From CBEULR01 sp965544035 (GTDB lineage: Bacteria; Bacillota; Desulfotomaculia; Desulfotomaculales; Desulforudaceae), in the NCBI GenBank assembly GCA_965544035.1, contig CBEULR010000018.1:1-43755 (forward strand): DNA of 43,755 bases, given 5' to 3'. Positions 31,422-40,125 of the stretch are shown here, piece after piece (the first letter of the stretch is position 1; the number at the start of each line of letters is the position of its first letter). The translations under genes and the position numbers were made by a program. The notes below the pieces were generated by a model. That model was not told where the DNA came from. It saw only the letters and a program-made list of their open reading frames with translations, and did no database searches.

Positions 31422-32219
31422 ATGCTAAAGATTCACGGTTTGAAAGTCGCCGTCGGCGGCAAGACCATCCTGGAAGACATCAACCTGGAGATCAAACCCG
31501 GAGAAGCCCATGTGTTGTTCGGACCGAACGGATCCGGCAAGTCAACACTGCTCGGGGCGATTATGGGGTTTGACCGGTATCAAATCCTGGACGGCGAGAT
31601 CATCTTCAAGGATGTTGACATCACCCGCAAGCCGGTTCACGAGCGGGCTCTATTGGGTATCGGGGTGATGTTTCAGCGTCCCCCGACGATCAAGGGCCTG
31701 CCGATGCGGGATATGGTGAAGATCTGCAGCCAGGGCAAACCGTTTGCGGACGAATTGCCGGGAAAGCTGAATATGTCTCGCTTTATGGACCGGGAGGTGA
31801 ACCTCGGTTTCTCAGGCGGAGAATTGAAGCGTTCCGAACTTCTGCAGCTGCTGGCGCAGGACCCCGATATGGTGCTGCTGGACGAGCCCGAGTCCGGGGT
31901 GGATATTGAGAATATTTCCCTGATCGGGGAGTCGATCAACCTCTTGCTGAATCGTGGAAGAGGCGGCGAAATGTGCCCGAAAGTGCAGCGGGAGGTGCGT
32001 CCGAAGAGCGGCCTGGTGATTACGCATACCGGCCATATTCTAAACTTCATTAACCCCGACGTGGGACACGTGCTTTATGACGGAAAGCTGGCCTGTATGG
32101 GTAACCCGCGCGAGCTTTTCGGCTGCATCCAGGAGATGGGATACGGTGACTGTGTCCGGTGCAACCGGTTCTGTCCCCAGAAGGGCCACAGATGTGAGAC
32201 ACGGAAGGAGTGTCAATAA
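31422..32219 (+). CDS. sufC: SufC-like ABC ATPase with Cys-rich C-terminal tail
   Basis: 265 residues, ATG after ACGGAGGACA. Fe-S assembly ATPase: Walker A GPNGSGKST (34-42), signature FSGGE (130-134), Walker B VLLDEPE (151-157) and VITHTGHIL with the H-loop. A short insert is present at about 178-195 (RGRGGEMCPKVQREVRPKSG). The C-terminus carries a tail with C244, C247, C251, C258 and C264 (GDCVRCNRFCPQKGHRC...). Standard SufC proteins end without such a cluster; it looks able to bind metal or an Fe-S cluster. Paired with sufB alone, without sufD, sufS or sufU, it represents a minimal SufBC (SMS-like) scaffold. The stop overlaps the sufB start. Confidence 0.88.
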   Translation: MLKIHGLKVAVGGKTILEDINLEIKPGEAHVLFGPNGSGKSTLLGAIMGFDRYQILDGEIIFKDVDITRKPVHERALLGIGVMFQRPPTIKGLPMRDMVKICSQGKPFADELPGKLNMSRFMDREVNLGFSGGELKRSELLQLLAQDPDMVLLDEPESGVDIENISLIGESINLLLNRGRGGEMCPKVQREVRPKSGLVITHTGHILNFINPDVGHVLYDGKLACMGNPRELFGCIQEMGYGDCVRCNRFCPQKGHRCETRKECQ

Positions 32220-33385
32220 TGACTGATCGCAGAGTCTTGCCGCAGTCTTTCAAGAGAGAATCTCCCCGGCGTGCTTATCTGGATTCTCTGGAACGGCTGG
32301 ATGTTCTGGATGTGGAACGTCTCGTGAAGACGGGGATCGAGGTGACCGGGCGGGAGCGTGCCGGCACCTTTATGCAGATGGACGACTCCGTGGTGCACTG
32401 CGGCGTAAAGCAGCCCGGTGTGGAGATATTCAGTACGGAAGAGGCCCTGGCCAAATACGACTGGCTGAACGACTACTACTGGAAGGCCCTGTCGCCCGAG
32501 GCCGACGAATATACGGCCTACGCCCGTGATTACTCCCGGCATGGCTACTTTATCCGCGCCCTGCCCGGGGTGAAGGCCGAATACCCGGTGCAGGCCAGCC
32601 TGTATCTGGCCGAGGACGGGTTCGCCCAGGCGGTACACAATATCGTGATCGTCGAAGAGGGAGCGGAGCTCAACATTATCACGGGCTGCGCCAGCGGGCA
32701 CGCGGTTAATTCGGGGATGCACCTCGGCATTTCGGAGTTTTATATCAAAAAGAATGCCAAGCTGACCTTCACGATGATCCACAACTGGGGCGAGGATATG
32801 TACGTCCACCCGCGCAGCGGCATGGTGCTGGAAGAGGGAGCAACCTTCCTGTCCAACTTCGTCTGTATGCATCCCGTCCGGAGCCTGTCGATGAATCCCC
32901 TGACCAGGCTTACCGGTGCGGGTGCAATGACCCGTTCCCACAGCATCCTGGTGGCGCGGCCGGGAGTGAGGATGGACGTCGGGTCGCGCGTATGGCTGGA
33001 GGCGCCTGATTCCAGGGCGGAAGTGATCGCCCGGGCGCTGACCACCGGTGGGGACATCATCAACCGGGGGCACCTGCTCGGAAACGCACCCGGCATCAAG
33101 GCGCATCTGGAATGTCACGGCCTGCTGCTTTCTCCCAAGGGCTTGATCCACGCCATTCCCGAACTGGAAGCACGTGTGTCCGGTGCCGAGATGTCGCACG
33201 AGGCGGCCGTCGGCAAGATTGCGCCCGAAGAGATCGAATACCTGATGGCCAGGGGCCTGGATGAGGAAGAAGCCACCTCCACCATCGTGCGCGGGTTCCT
33301 CAACGTACGGATGGAGGGGCTGCCTGCCGAACTGCAGGCCGAGATTGACAAAGCGGTCAAGAAGAGCCAGGAATCGATAATGTAA
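32219..33385 (+). CDS. sufB: SufB/SufD-family Fe-S scaffold protein
   Basis: 388 residues from ATG 32219, eight bases after GGAAGGAG and overlapping the sufC stop by one base. The beta-helix core of the SufB/SufD family covers about 110-330: IVEEGAELNIITGCASG, LTFTMIHNWGEDMYVHPRSG, and ECHGLLLSPKGLIHAIPELE, then the C-terminal MSHEAAVGKIAPEEIEYLMA (typical SufB end). It is shorter than E. coli SufB (about 495) and close to archaeal/Clostridial minimal SufB. With SufC it would build and transfer Fe-S clusters. A terminator follows. Confidence 0.9.
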   Translation: MTDRRVLPQSFKRESPRRAYLDSLERLDVLDVERLVKTGIEVTGRERAGTFMQMDDSVVHCGVKQPGVEIFSTEEALAKYDWLNDYYWKALSPEADEYTAYARDYSRHGYFIRALPGVKAEYPVQASLYLAEDGFAQAVHNIVIVEEGAELNIITGCASGHAVNSGMHLGISEFYIKKNAKLTFTMIHNWGEDMYVHPRSGMVLEEGATFLSNFVCMHPVRSLSMNPLTRLTGAGAMTRSHSILVARPGVRMDVGSRVWLEAPDSRAEVIARALTTGGDIINRGHLLGNAPGIKAHLECHGLLLSPKGLIHAIPELEARVSGAEMSHEAAVGKIAPEEIEYLMARGLDEEEATSTIVRGFLNVRMEGLPAELQAEIDKAVKKSQESIM

Positions 33386-33420
33386 AGCCTCACTGCACGA
33401 TAACTGCATATTCTCCTTCA

Positions 33421-33451
33421 AAGAGCACAGTGTTTTCGGCTGTGCTCTTTT
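33421..33451 (+). terminator. Intrinsic terminator after sufB
   Basis: AAGAGCACAG (33421-33430) pairs with CTGTGCTCTT (33440-33449), followed by TT. Confidence 0.8.
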
Positions 33452-33547
33452 AGTTGCGGCAGATACTCTTGTTTGATGTTGCTTTTTTGTTGAAAAGAAG
33501 GGATTTTGGCTCAAATGTCTAACTCTACCAGAAATATTCCCGGATTA

Positions 33548-33566
33548 TTCTGATTTGTGTTCAGAA
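33548..33566. promoter_or_regulatory. Perfect inverted repeat upstream of nrfH
   Basis: TTCTGA (33548-33553), seven-base spacer, TCAGAA (33561-33566). The repeat is perfect and ends 34 bases before the nrfH start. It could be an operator, for example for a Crp/Fnr-like or other dimeric regulator, but it does not match the standard FNR box TTGAT-N4-ATCAA. A chance match is possible. No confident -35/-10 pair was found in 33452-33600. Confidence 0.35.
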
Positions 33567-33600
33567 CGGGTTTGTCTGTTTCCGCCGAGGGGGGAGCGTG

Positions 33601-34041
33601 GTGCGTTATCGGAAACTCCTGTTTGCCGCCGGTGTGCTGGTTGTCGCTTTCCTCGGGATGCTCATTACGAAGGCCCCCGGCGTAGCCGAGTTATTGGACG
33701 GGCCCGATTTTTGCGGGAGCTGTCATGTAATGGACGTCCAGGTAGAGTCCTATCTTCGTTCCTCGCATCGTGAAACGGCAACCTGTGGTGACTGCCACAT
33801 ACCGCATTCCCTGGTGCCCGGTGCAGCGTACAAGGCATTCACCGGTACGCGTGACATCATCTACGTGACTTTGAATATACAGCCGGAAGTCGTCCGGATG
33901 ACCGGATTGGGGGAGACGGTGGTTCACAACAACTGTGTACGCTGCCACGAGGCGCTGTTGCGTGAAATCGGTGATACCCGACGAGACGGTGGCCGGCAAT
34001 GCTTTGACTGTCACCGGACGAATTTTCACTTTACGTATTAA
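33601..34041 (+). CDS. nrfH: NrfH, tetrahaem quinol dehydrogenase
   Basis: 146 residues from GTG 33601, which suits the AGGGGGGAG just upstream better than the adjacent GTG at 33598. One N-terminal membrane anchor (about residues 6-24) is followed by four CxxCH haem motifs: CGSCH, CGDCH, CVRCH and CFDCH. Size and haem count match NrfH of the NapC/NirT family, which passes electrons from menaquinol to NrfA on the outer side of the membrane. nrfA starts 14 bases downstream. Confidence 0.95.
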   Translation: MRYRKLLFAAGVLVVAFLGMLITKAPGVAELLDGPDFCGSCHVMDVQVESYLRSSHRETATCGDCHIPHSLVPGAAYKAFTGTRDIIYVTLNIQPEVVRMTGLGETVVHNNCVRCHEALLREIGDTRRDGGRQCFDCHRTNFHFTY

Positions 34042-34055
34042 GGGAGTGATTACTG

Positions 34056-35321
34056 TTGGAACGTAAGACTCTTATCTGCCTCACCGCAGTCGTTCTGGTT
34101 GTACTGCTGGGCGCCGGATTTACCTTATTTATGGTTAATAACACGGAACGAACCGAAACAGCGAAGCTGGAAGCGATTGCGGCCGATGAAGCCGATCCGG
34201 CGGTCTGGGGACTGCACTATCCCCGGCATTATGACAGTTACTTGCGTAATCACGAGGAATCACTGACCAAGTACGGCGGGTCGGTTGCGTTTTCGAAGCT
34301 GGAAAGAATGCCGTACCTGAAGACCATCTATGCCGGGTACAGCTTTGCAAACGAGTTTAACCGGGCGCGCGGGCACGTGTACAGTATGATCGACCAATTG
34401 AATGTGCACGATTCGCGCAAGGCATCGGGTTCGGTCTGTTTAACCTGCAAGACGGCCGAGGCCCCCAGGCTGATGGAGAAGTACGGTGACGCTTACTACA
34501 CCAGTGAGTACTACGCGCTGGCGAATGAAGTTGTGCATCCGATCGCCTGCCTGGACTGTCACGATCCGTCAACGATGGAACTGCGCATCAGCCGTCCGGC
34601 GCTGATTGAGGCTCTGGACCGGCGGGGCGTGGATGTTACCCAGGCCACCCGCCAAGAGATGCGTACTCTGGTGTGCGCCCAGTGCCACGTCGAATACTAC
34701 TTTGCTCCCGGGACGAAGCGTCTGACCTTCCCGTGGGACAAGGGGTTCAAACCGCTTGAAGTGGAGAGCTACTATGATGAGATCAACTTTGTGGACTGGG
34801 TGCACGGTGAGGCGGGAACGCCGATGCTTAAAGCCCAGCATCCCGAGTACGAGATGTTTGTGGATTCCACGCACCACAGTGCCGGAGTGGCCTGTGCCGA
34901 CTGCCATATGCCGTATGTGCGTGAGGGGAACGTGAAGATCGCTTCACACTGGTGGACAAGTCCGCTCAAACACATCGAGGACAGCTGCCTGGTGTGTCAC
35001 AGGGAGAGCCCGGAGTACCTTGAGCAGCGGGTTTATTATACGCAGGATCGTACCTATGAGATGATCGAAATGACAGGAAACAACCTGGTGGAAGCGATTA
35101 AAGAGATCAAGCTTGCGGCCGAGAAACCGGATGTTCGTGCCGACCTGTTGGAGCAGGCCCGTCAGGCTCATCGGACGGCGCAGTGGATTTTCGACTGGGT
35201 ATCGTCGGAGAACAGCACGGGATTTCACAATCCTCAAGCGGCAATGAGCCTGTTGGCCGAAGCCAATGATTACGCCCACCGGGCTGCCGCCTTGGCGAGA
35301 GAAGCACGTGTCGGCCGGTGA
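34056..35321 (+). CDS. nrfA: NrfA, cytochrome c nitrite reductase
   Basis: 421 residues, TTG start six bases after GGGAGTGA. An N-terminal hydrophobic segment (about 5-27) is a signal or anchor. The active-site haem has the diagnostic lysine ligand CLTCK (128-132). Four further haem sites are CLDCH (165), CAQCH (207), CADCH (280) and CLVCH (311). RGHVY near 105, the Tyr after CAQCHVE and His in QHPEYE (262) fit the catalytic Arg/Tyr/His set. It reduces nitrite to ammonium with six electrons supplied by NrfH. This gives dissimilatory nitrite ammonification or nitrite detoxification. Confidence 0.96.
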   Translation: MERKTLICLTAVVLVVLLGAGFTLFMVNNTERTETAKLEAIAADEADPAVWGLHYPRHYDSYLRNHEESLTKYGGSVAFSKLERMPYLKTIYAGYSFANEFNRARGHVYSMIDQLNVHDSRKASGSVCLTCKTAEAPRLMEKYGDAYYTSEYYALANEVVHPIACLDCHDPSTMELRISRPALIEALDRRGVDVTQATRQEMRTLVCAQCHVEYYFAPGTKRLTFPWDKGFKPLEVESYYDEINFVDWVHGEAGTPMLKAQHPEYEMFVDSTHHSAGVACADCHMPYVREGNVKIASHWWTSPLKHIEDSCLVCHRESPEYLEQRVYYTQDRTYEMIEMTGNNLVEAIKEIKLAAEKPDVRADLLEQARQAHRTAQWIFDWVSSENSTGFHNPQAAMSLLAEANDYAHRAAALAREARVGR

Positions 35322-35367
35322 AGACGGTGTAAAGTCTCATTGAAACAGGAAAGGACGCAGGATACCT

Positions 35368-36708
35368 GTGCCAAGACGCATCAGTGACCACCTTTGGCGT
35401 GCAGTAACTTCGACCCGGACGGCCATCTTCCTGATCTCCTTCATCATCGTGTCCGCAATGGCGGCCGGCTTTGTGCCGCAGGGGCAGGATCCCGCTTACT
35501 ACACGTCCCATTATGGTGCGGTGCTGGGGGAGGTCATCTATTTCATAGGACTGACCGAGGCTTTTACCGCGTGGTGGTTTGTGGGCGCCGAGTCACTGCT
35601 GCTGGTTTCCCTGTCGGCCTGTGTGATCAGGCGAACTCGCCGGTCCTGGCGCTTGTCTGTTTCCTTCCCGTTCAAGCATACCCCCGAGGATATCCGCCGT
35701 TCAGCCTGGTGTGTCGTGGGCCGGGTTGCGGCAAATGACCGTGAGCGGGCGTTAGCGGAGGTGCAAAGCTTGGCCCGGCGACGGGGCTTCAAATGCCGGT
35801 ACGGCGACGGCGAAACATCTGGCTGGTGTTTGTCGGGCGTGCGGTTCGGATGGGCCTATTTCTGTTCTCCCGTCTTGCACCTGGGTTTGGCCCTGCTCCT
35901 GCTGGGCCTGATCTTGAGCCCGTTTACCTCCCTGAACGAGTATCACGAGGCGGGGGAGGGGGAACTGATCCCGCTGCAGGCACACGGTTATCCGTTTGAT
36001 CTCCTGGTCAAGGACTTCCAAATCGAATATTATGAGGACTACCAGCCGAAGCAGTATTCATCTCGGCTGGGCATCGTAGAGGATGGGGCCGAGACCGCGG
36101 AGGAAACCGTTTCGGTAAACCACCCTCTGCGCTACGCGGGAGCCAAAGCCTACCAGTCGAGCTGGGGCTGGATTATGGACGGAGTCTATACGGCAGACGA
36201 CGTCCAAGAAGCATTCTCTGTTTTTGACGGAAGGGATGCATCGATAAGTCAGCGGCAGGATGCCGTGACCGTCCGGGCCCGTTTTTTTCCCGACTTTGTT
36301 ATGGGCTATGACGGTGTGCCGCGGTCGCTTACGCCCGAACCGCGCAATCCCCGAATCCTGTACTACGTGGAAAGACCGGGAGAAGAGCCGATAGTCGGTA
36401 TGGCGGCACTGGGCGAGAGCATCACGCTTGACGACGCGAGCTTGGAGTTCAACGGCTTTCGCTATTACACCGGTCTGCAGATCAAGATGGAACCGATGCT
36501 GCCGCTGGTATTCGCGGGATTCGGGCTGGCACTTCTGGGTCTTGTGTTATTCTATCTGGTCCGGCCGCAACGCCTCTGGGCGCTGGTGCTGCCCGACGAG
36601 GATGGATTTCTGGTCTACCTGGCCGGTGACGGCAAACCGGGGAAATTTGAGGGCGTACCGGTATTGGCGGGCCTGACGGAGGGGGGATTCTGTGGCCGCG
36701 GGTCTTGA
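35368..36708 (+). CDS. resB: ResB/Ccs1 cytochrome c biogenesis protein
   Basis: 446 residues, GTG start. ResB is the larger membrane partner in system II cytochrome c maturation. Membrane segments lie at about 17-36, 64-82, 163-183 and 378-398; a large extracytoplasmic region lies between the last two. ILSPFTSLNEYHEAGEGE, the QIEYYEDYQPKQYSSRL region and GFRYYTGLQIKMEP are typical. With CcsA it exports haem and joins it to CxxCH cysteines; the nine haems of NrfHA explain why it is here. Its end overlaps ccsA by 17 bases. Confidence 0.9.
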   Translation: MPRRISDHLWRAVTSTRTAIFLISFIIVSAMAAGFVPQGQDPAYYTSHYGAVLGEVIYFIGLTEAFTAWWFVGAESLLLVSLSACVIRRTRRSWRLSVSFPFKHTPEDIRRSAWCVVGRVAANDRERALAEVQSLARRRGFKCRYGDGETSGWCLSGVRFGWAYFCSPVLHLGLALLLLGLILSPFTSLNEYHEAGEGELIPLQAHGYPFDLLVKDFQIEYYEDYQPKQYSSRLGIVEDGAETAEETVSVNHPLRYAGAKAYQSSWGWIMDGVYTADDVQEAFSVFDGRDASISQRQDAVTVRARFFPDFVMGYDGVPRSLTPEPRNPRILYYVERPGEEPIVGMAALGESITLDDASLEFNGFRYYTGLQIKMEPMLPLVFAGFGLALLGLVLFYLVRPQRLWALVLPDEDGFLVYLAGDGKPGKFEGVPVLAGLTEGGFCGRGS

Positions 36709-37516
36709 GGATTCGCTGTTCACGCTGGCTTTTGTGGCCTACTTTGTCGCGGCGTTGGTTTTCCTGGGCGTCGTCTGGGTGCCCCACACGCCACTGCATC
36801 GTTTGGGCCTTTTGTTTGGCGGGGCGGGGGCGGCGGTGCACTTTGTATCCCTTGTATGTTTGGGCCTGGCCGCGGGCCGGTGGCCGTTTGCCACGCTTTA
36901 TGAGTTCATCACGGTGTTTTCCTGGGTCTTAGCCGTCTTTGTGTGGGGTATAATCAGGCGTTATCGGCTGGCCATCGTGGGCGCCGTGGCTATGCCGGTG
37001 GTTATCGGCCTGATGGGCTACGCTTCCCTGCTGACCAAGGACTTCGGACCGGTAATGCCCGCGCTGCAGAGCTATTGGCTGCAGTTTCACGTGATCTCGG
37101 CCGTGCTTGCCTATTCCGGCTTCGGGCTTTCCTTTGCCTTCGCCCTGCTTTACCTCGTTCGTGGCCGCCGGGGACCGAACACGGCCGATGGGCCCCGGCG
37201 TGCGTGGTTGCCCGCGCCCGATCGACTTGAGGCATTGATCTACGGCGCAATCGCCTTTGGGTTTCCTTTTCAGACCATAATGCTGATTACGGGAGCGGTA
37301 TGGGCGGAGGAAGTGTGGGGCCGCTGGTGGGGTTGGGACCCCAAGGAGACCTGGGCTCTCATTACCTGGCTGATTTACGCGGTCTACCTGCACGCCCGCT
37401 TAACCCGGGGCTGGAGCGGGCGCTCGACAGCCTGGTTCGCGATCATCGGGTTCGGGGCGGTGCTGTTCACCCTGGTCGGGGTTACCTGGCTTATGCCCGG
37501 CATCCACAGCTACTAG
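36692..37516 (+). CDS. ccsA: CcsA/ResC haem lyase of cytochrome c biogenesis
   Basis: 274 residues, GTG start after GGAGGGGGG, overlapping resB by 17 bases. About eight membrane segments. The WWD signature WGRWWGWDPKETWALITWL near residues 209-228 binds haem on the outer side. Conserved His residues are in FHVISAVLAYSG and in the C-terminal TWLMPGIHSY. It forms the haem export and ligation complex with ResB. It is the last gene of the nrfHA-resBC unit; a strong terminator follows. Confidence 0.94.
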   Translation: MAAGLEDSLFTLAFVAYFVAALVFLGVVWVPHTPLHRLGLLFGGAGAAVHFVSLVCLGLAAGRWPFATLYEFITVFSWVLAVFVWGIIRRYRLAIVGAVAMPVVIGLMGYASLLTKDFGPVMPALQSYWLQFHVISAVLAYSGFGLSFAFALLYLVRGRRGPNTADGPRRAWLPAPDRLEALIYGAIAFGFPFQTIMLITGAVWAEEVWGRWWGWDPKETWALITWLIYAVYLHARLTRGWSGRSTAWFAIIGFGAVLFTLVGVTWLMPGIHSY

Positions 37517-37550
37517 GAGATGACGGCACACCATTGGTGCACGGACAAGC

Positions 37551-37580
37551 AAGGGCGCAGCCCGGAAGCTGCGCCCTTTT
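37551..37580 (+). terminator. Intrinsic terminator after ccsA
   Basis: AAGGGCGCAGC (37551-37561) pairs with GCTGCGCCCTT (37568-37578), followed by TT. It lies between convergent ccsA and the penicillin-binding protein and may act in both directions, though the minus-strand T-tract is weak. Confidence 0.8.
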
Positions 37581-37610
37581 CTCGTTTCATGTACACCACT
37601 TTACATTGTT

Positions 37611-39977
37611 CTAGAATTGATTCACCCACTGGCCGTTATTCCACACCCCTGCGCGTTCCCCGTTATTGTGGCGCCGGTTGCCATTGTCGTGCCGATTACT
37701 GTTGTCGTCCTCTTCTCCCTCAGATTCACTATCCCCGCTTTTCCCGTCTGTCCCGCCGTTTTCTCCATCCGGGGGGTTCCAGCCGTTTCCCGGAGGGAAA
37801 CCGGGGTAAAACCCGCTTCCGTCGTGCAAGTTACAGGTTTCCCTCGGTACCCGGAGTCCATAATCCACTACGTACTCCGGTACCGCATAACCGACATCCA
37901 CCCGCACACTGGTAATCCTGTTCGGACAGTATTCCCCGGCCAGTAAACCGGTGTCAGGGCAAATCTCCACCAGTTTGTGGCGGTCGTCCATCTCGGTGGG
38001 CACCGTTCCCCTCGCGAAAATGTCCGAAATCTGGTGCTCGGCCGGGGTGAGCGGGCCGGGCAACAGTCCCGATTTGGAGTCGACCGTCGCCGTCTGAAGA
38101 CCGCCCGGAGTCGGGAAATTCCGTACCGGTACACCCTCCAGCGCTTTGGTCATCACCTCGCGCCAGATCCGGGCACCCCATACACCGCCATAAGAGCCTG
38201 CCGGAAGGGATTTGGTCTGGTCGTCGTATCCGATCCAGACGACACCGACCAGTTCCGGGGTGTAGCCGGCAAACCAGATGTTCTCGCGGTTGTCTGTGGT
38301 GCCGGTCTTACCGGCGACCGGCCGCTGCCCCATTTGGGCGCCGGTACCCGTACCGCTGGTGACGACCGAGCGCAGCATATCGGTGATCAGGTAGGCGGTG
38401 GTTGCCTTCATCACCCTGGTCTGCTCCGGAACGGGTTCGGAGATCACTCTCCCGCGGGCGTCTTTGACCAGGGTGATCGCCGTCGGCTCGATGTACACGC
38501 CCTGATTGGCGAAAGCACCGTAAGCACCGGCCAGTTCCAGCGGCGTGACGCCGTGAGTCAGCCCGCCCAGAGCGATGGCCAGATTGTGGCGGTCATCCTC
38601 CAGATTGCTGATTCCCAGCTTCTGGGCGAAATCGACCCCCCGTGACGGGGTGACGTACTCCAGAGCTTTGACCGCGGGTATGTTCACCGACAGGGCCATC
38701 GCCGTGCGCATGGTGATTAAACCGCGGAAGGTGTTGTCGTAGTTTTTCGGTTCCCAGTTTGAATACTTCACGGGAACGTCGTCAAAGATGGTAGCCGGTG
38801 CCATCCCCAGGTACTCAATAGCCGGACCGTAGGCGATGACCGGTTTGAAAGCCGATCCGGGCTGCCTTCTTTCTCTGGTTGCCCGGTTCCACTGGCGGCG
38901 CTGTATGTGTTCCCGACCGCCGACGATAGCCTTGATGTGTCCGGTGTGCGGATCGAGAAAAACTGCCGCTCCCTGTGGCTGCAGAATATTATTCTCGTCG
39001 CGGTTGGAAGCCGGAAAATTGTTGTTATTTGCGAAGGCGGCTTCGGCCGCCTGCTGGATTTTCGGGTCAAGGGTCGTGTAGACCTGAAGCCCCTCCTGGA
39101 ACACACGGGCCTCACCGAACTCAGCCACCAACTGGTCCGTCACGTAATCAACAAAGTACGGGTAGGGGTATTGGCGCTCCTGCGGGGTGGTATCACTCAA
39201 TTCGATAGGTTTCTGCTTGGCCGCCTCGGCTTCTTCCTCACTGATGTGGTCGAAACGCGCCATCATGCCGAGGACGGTGTTGCGCCTCTGCAGGGCGGCG
39301 TCATAGTCATGGTAGGGGGAATAGGCCGACGGGGCCTGCAGCAGGCCGGCCAGCATCGCCGCCTCCTCAATCGTCAGATCCTGAACGTCTTTCCCGAAGT
39401 AGGTGTTCGCCGCAGCCTTGATGCCGAACGCGCCTTCACCGAAGTAGTTCCAGTTCAGGTACATCTCGAAGATCTCGTCTTTGGTGTAGTGACGCTCCAC
39501 CTGGAGGGCCAAAAACAGTTCCTGGATTTTCCGTTTCAATACTTTGTCCTGCGTCAGAAAAGTGTTCTTCACCAACTGTTGGGTGAGTGTGCTGCCGCCG
39601 ACACGAGAACCCGTGGTCAGGTTGAGCCAGACCGAACGGGCAATGCCGCGGAAGTCTACACCGTGGTGCTGATAAAAGGAGTTGTCCTCAGCCGCCAAAA
39701 AGGCCTTTTTAACATGCGGCGGAACGTCGTGAATGGAAATGGGAATGCGGTTTTCGAGGCCGATTTCGGTTATCAAATCACCGTTTTTGTCGTATATCAG
39801 GGTAGCGCTATTCGGTTGCAGAGTCTCCACATTGAACTCCGGAATGTCGCTCAGACTGTATACAACCATGCCGAAAGCCGCTACGCCCCCGACAAATACG
39901 GAAGCCGCAATCAGGACGATAACAAGCCGAACAATGTTCAGACGCCGTCTTTTTTTCCTTTTCTGGTTGTCAGGCAT
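37611..39977 (-). CDS. Class A penicillin-binding protein (PBP1A-like)
   Basis: 788 residues from ATG 39977-39975, which follows AGGAGGAA; a longer frame exists but lacks this site. It has a basic cytoplasmic N-terminus (KRKKRRR), one membrane anchor (about 14-40), a GT51 glycosyltransferase with AAEDNSFYQHHG (E97), GGSTLTQQLVKNTFL and RKIQELFLALQVE, and then a transpeptidase with SAFK (375-378), SVN in ALSVNIPAVKA and KTGT (557-560). The last ~60 residues are a low-complexity tail rich in Gly, Asn, Glu, Asp and Arg. It polymerises and cross-links peptidoglycan outside the membrane. Convergent with ccsA, divergent from tyrS. Confidence 0.93.
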   Translation of the reverse strand: MPDNQKRKKRRRLNIVRLVIVLIAASVFVGGVAAFGMVVYSLSDIPEFNVETLQPNSATLIYDKNGDLITEIGLENRIPISIHDVPPHVKKAFLAAEDNSFYQHHGVDFRGIARSVWLNLTTGSRVGGSTLTQQLVKNTFLTQDKVLKRKIQELFLALQVERHYTKDEIFEMYLNWNYFGEGAFGIKAAANTYFGKDVQDLTIEEAAMLAGLLQAPSAYSPYHDYDAALQRRNTVLGMMARFDHISEEEAEAAKQKPIELSDTTPQERQYPYPYFVDYVTDQLVAEFGEARVFQEGLQVYTTLDPKIQQAAEAAFANNNNFPASNRDENNILQPQGAAVFLDPHTGHIKAIVGGREHIQRRQWNRATRERRQPGSAFKPVIAYGPAIEYLGMAPATIFDDVPVKYSNWEPKNYDNTFRGLITMRTAMALSVNIPAVKALEYVTPSRGVDFAQKLGISNLEDDRHNLAIALGGLTHGVTPLELAGAYGAFANQGVYIEPTAITLVKDARGRVISEPVPEQTRVMKATTAYLITDMLRSVVTSGTGTGAQMGQRPVAGKTGTTDNRENIWFAGYTPELVGVVWIGYDDQTKSLPAGSYGGVWGARIWREVMTKALEGVPVRNFPTPGGLQTATVDSKSGLLPGPLTPAEHQISDIFARGTVPTEMDDRHKLVEICPDTGLLAGEYCPNRITSVRVDVGYAVPEYVVDYGLRVPRETCNLHDGSGFYPGFPPGNGWNPPDGENGGTDGKSGDSESEGEEDDNSNRHDNGNRRHNNGERAGVWNNGQWVNQF

Positions 39978-40020
39978 GTGTTCCTCCTGCAGATGGTGGG
40001 CTCTGTCTGATTTACCTTGC

Positions 40021-40049
40021 ATTATATCACAGCGAAAAATAAAGTAGAA
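40021..40049 (-). promoter_or_regulatory. Putative promoter of the penicillin-binding protein gene
   Basis: On the minus strand a perfect TATAAT lies at 40026-40021. The hexamer 17 bases upstream (TTCTAC, 40049-40044) is a weak -35. The site is 44 bases before the PBP start codon. Confidence 0.4.
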
Positions 40050-40066
40050 TTGCAAAATGTGGTCCA

Positions 40067-40095
40067 TTGCGCCGCATTGGGCACTCTGCTATAAT
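40067..40095 (+). promoter_or_regulatory. Sigma-A-like promoter of tyrS
   Basis: TTGCGC (40067-40072), 17-base spacer, perfect TATAAT (40090-40095). Only about 25 bases separate the expected transcript start from the tyrS ATG, so there is no room for a T-box leader. Confidence 0.75.
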
Positions 40096-40125
40096 TTAGA
40101 AGAGTTTGTATAGGGGGTCACACTG

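Noticed and set aside
32213..33514. 433-codon minus-strand frame opposite sufB
   Set aside because: Antisense shadow of a clear SufB; the translation is His/Gly/Gln-rich with no motif.
38907..40010. Long plus-strand open frame (367 codons) opposite the PBP gene
   Set aside because: It is a shadow of the PBP coding frame; there is no family motif or ribosome-binding site, and the PBP has every catalytic motif.
40067..40125. T-box before tyrS
   Set aside because: The promoter is only about 30 bases from the start codon and no T-box sequence is present.
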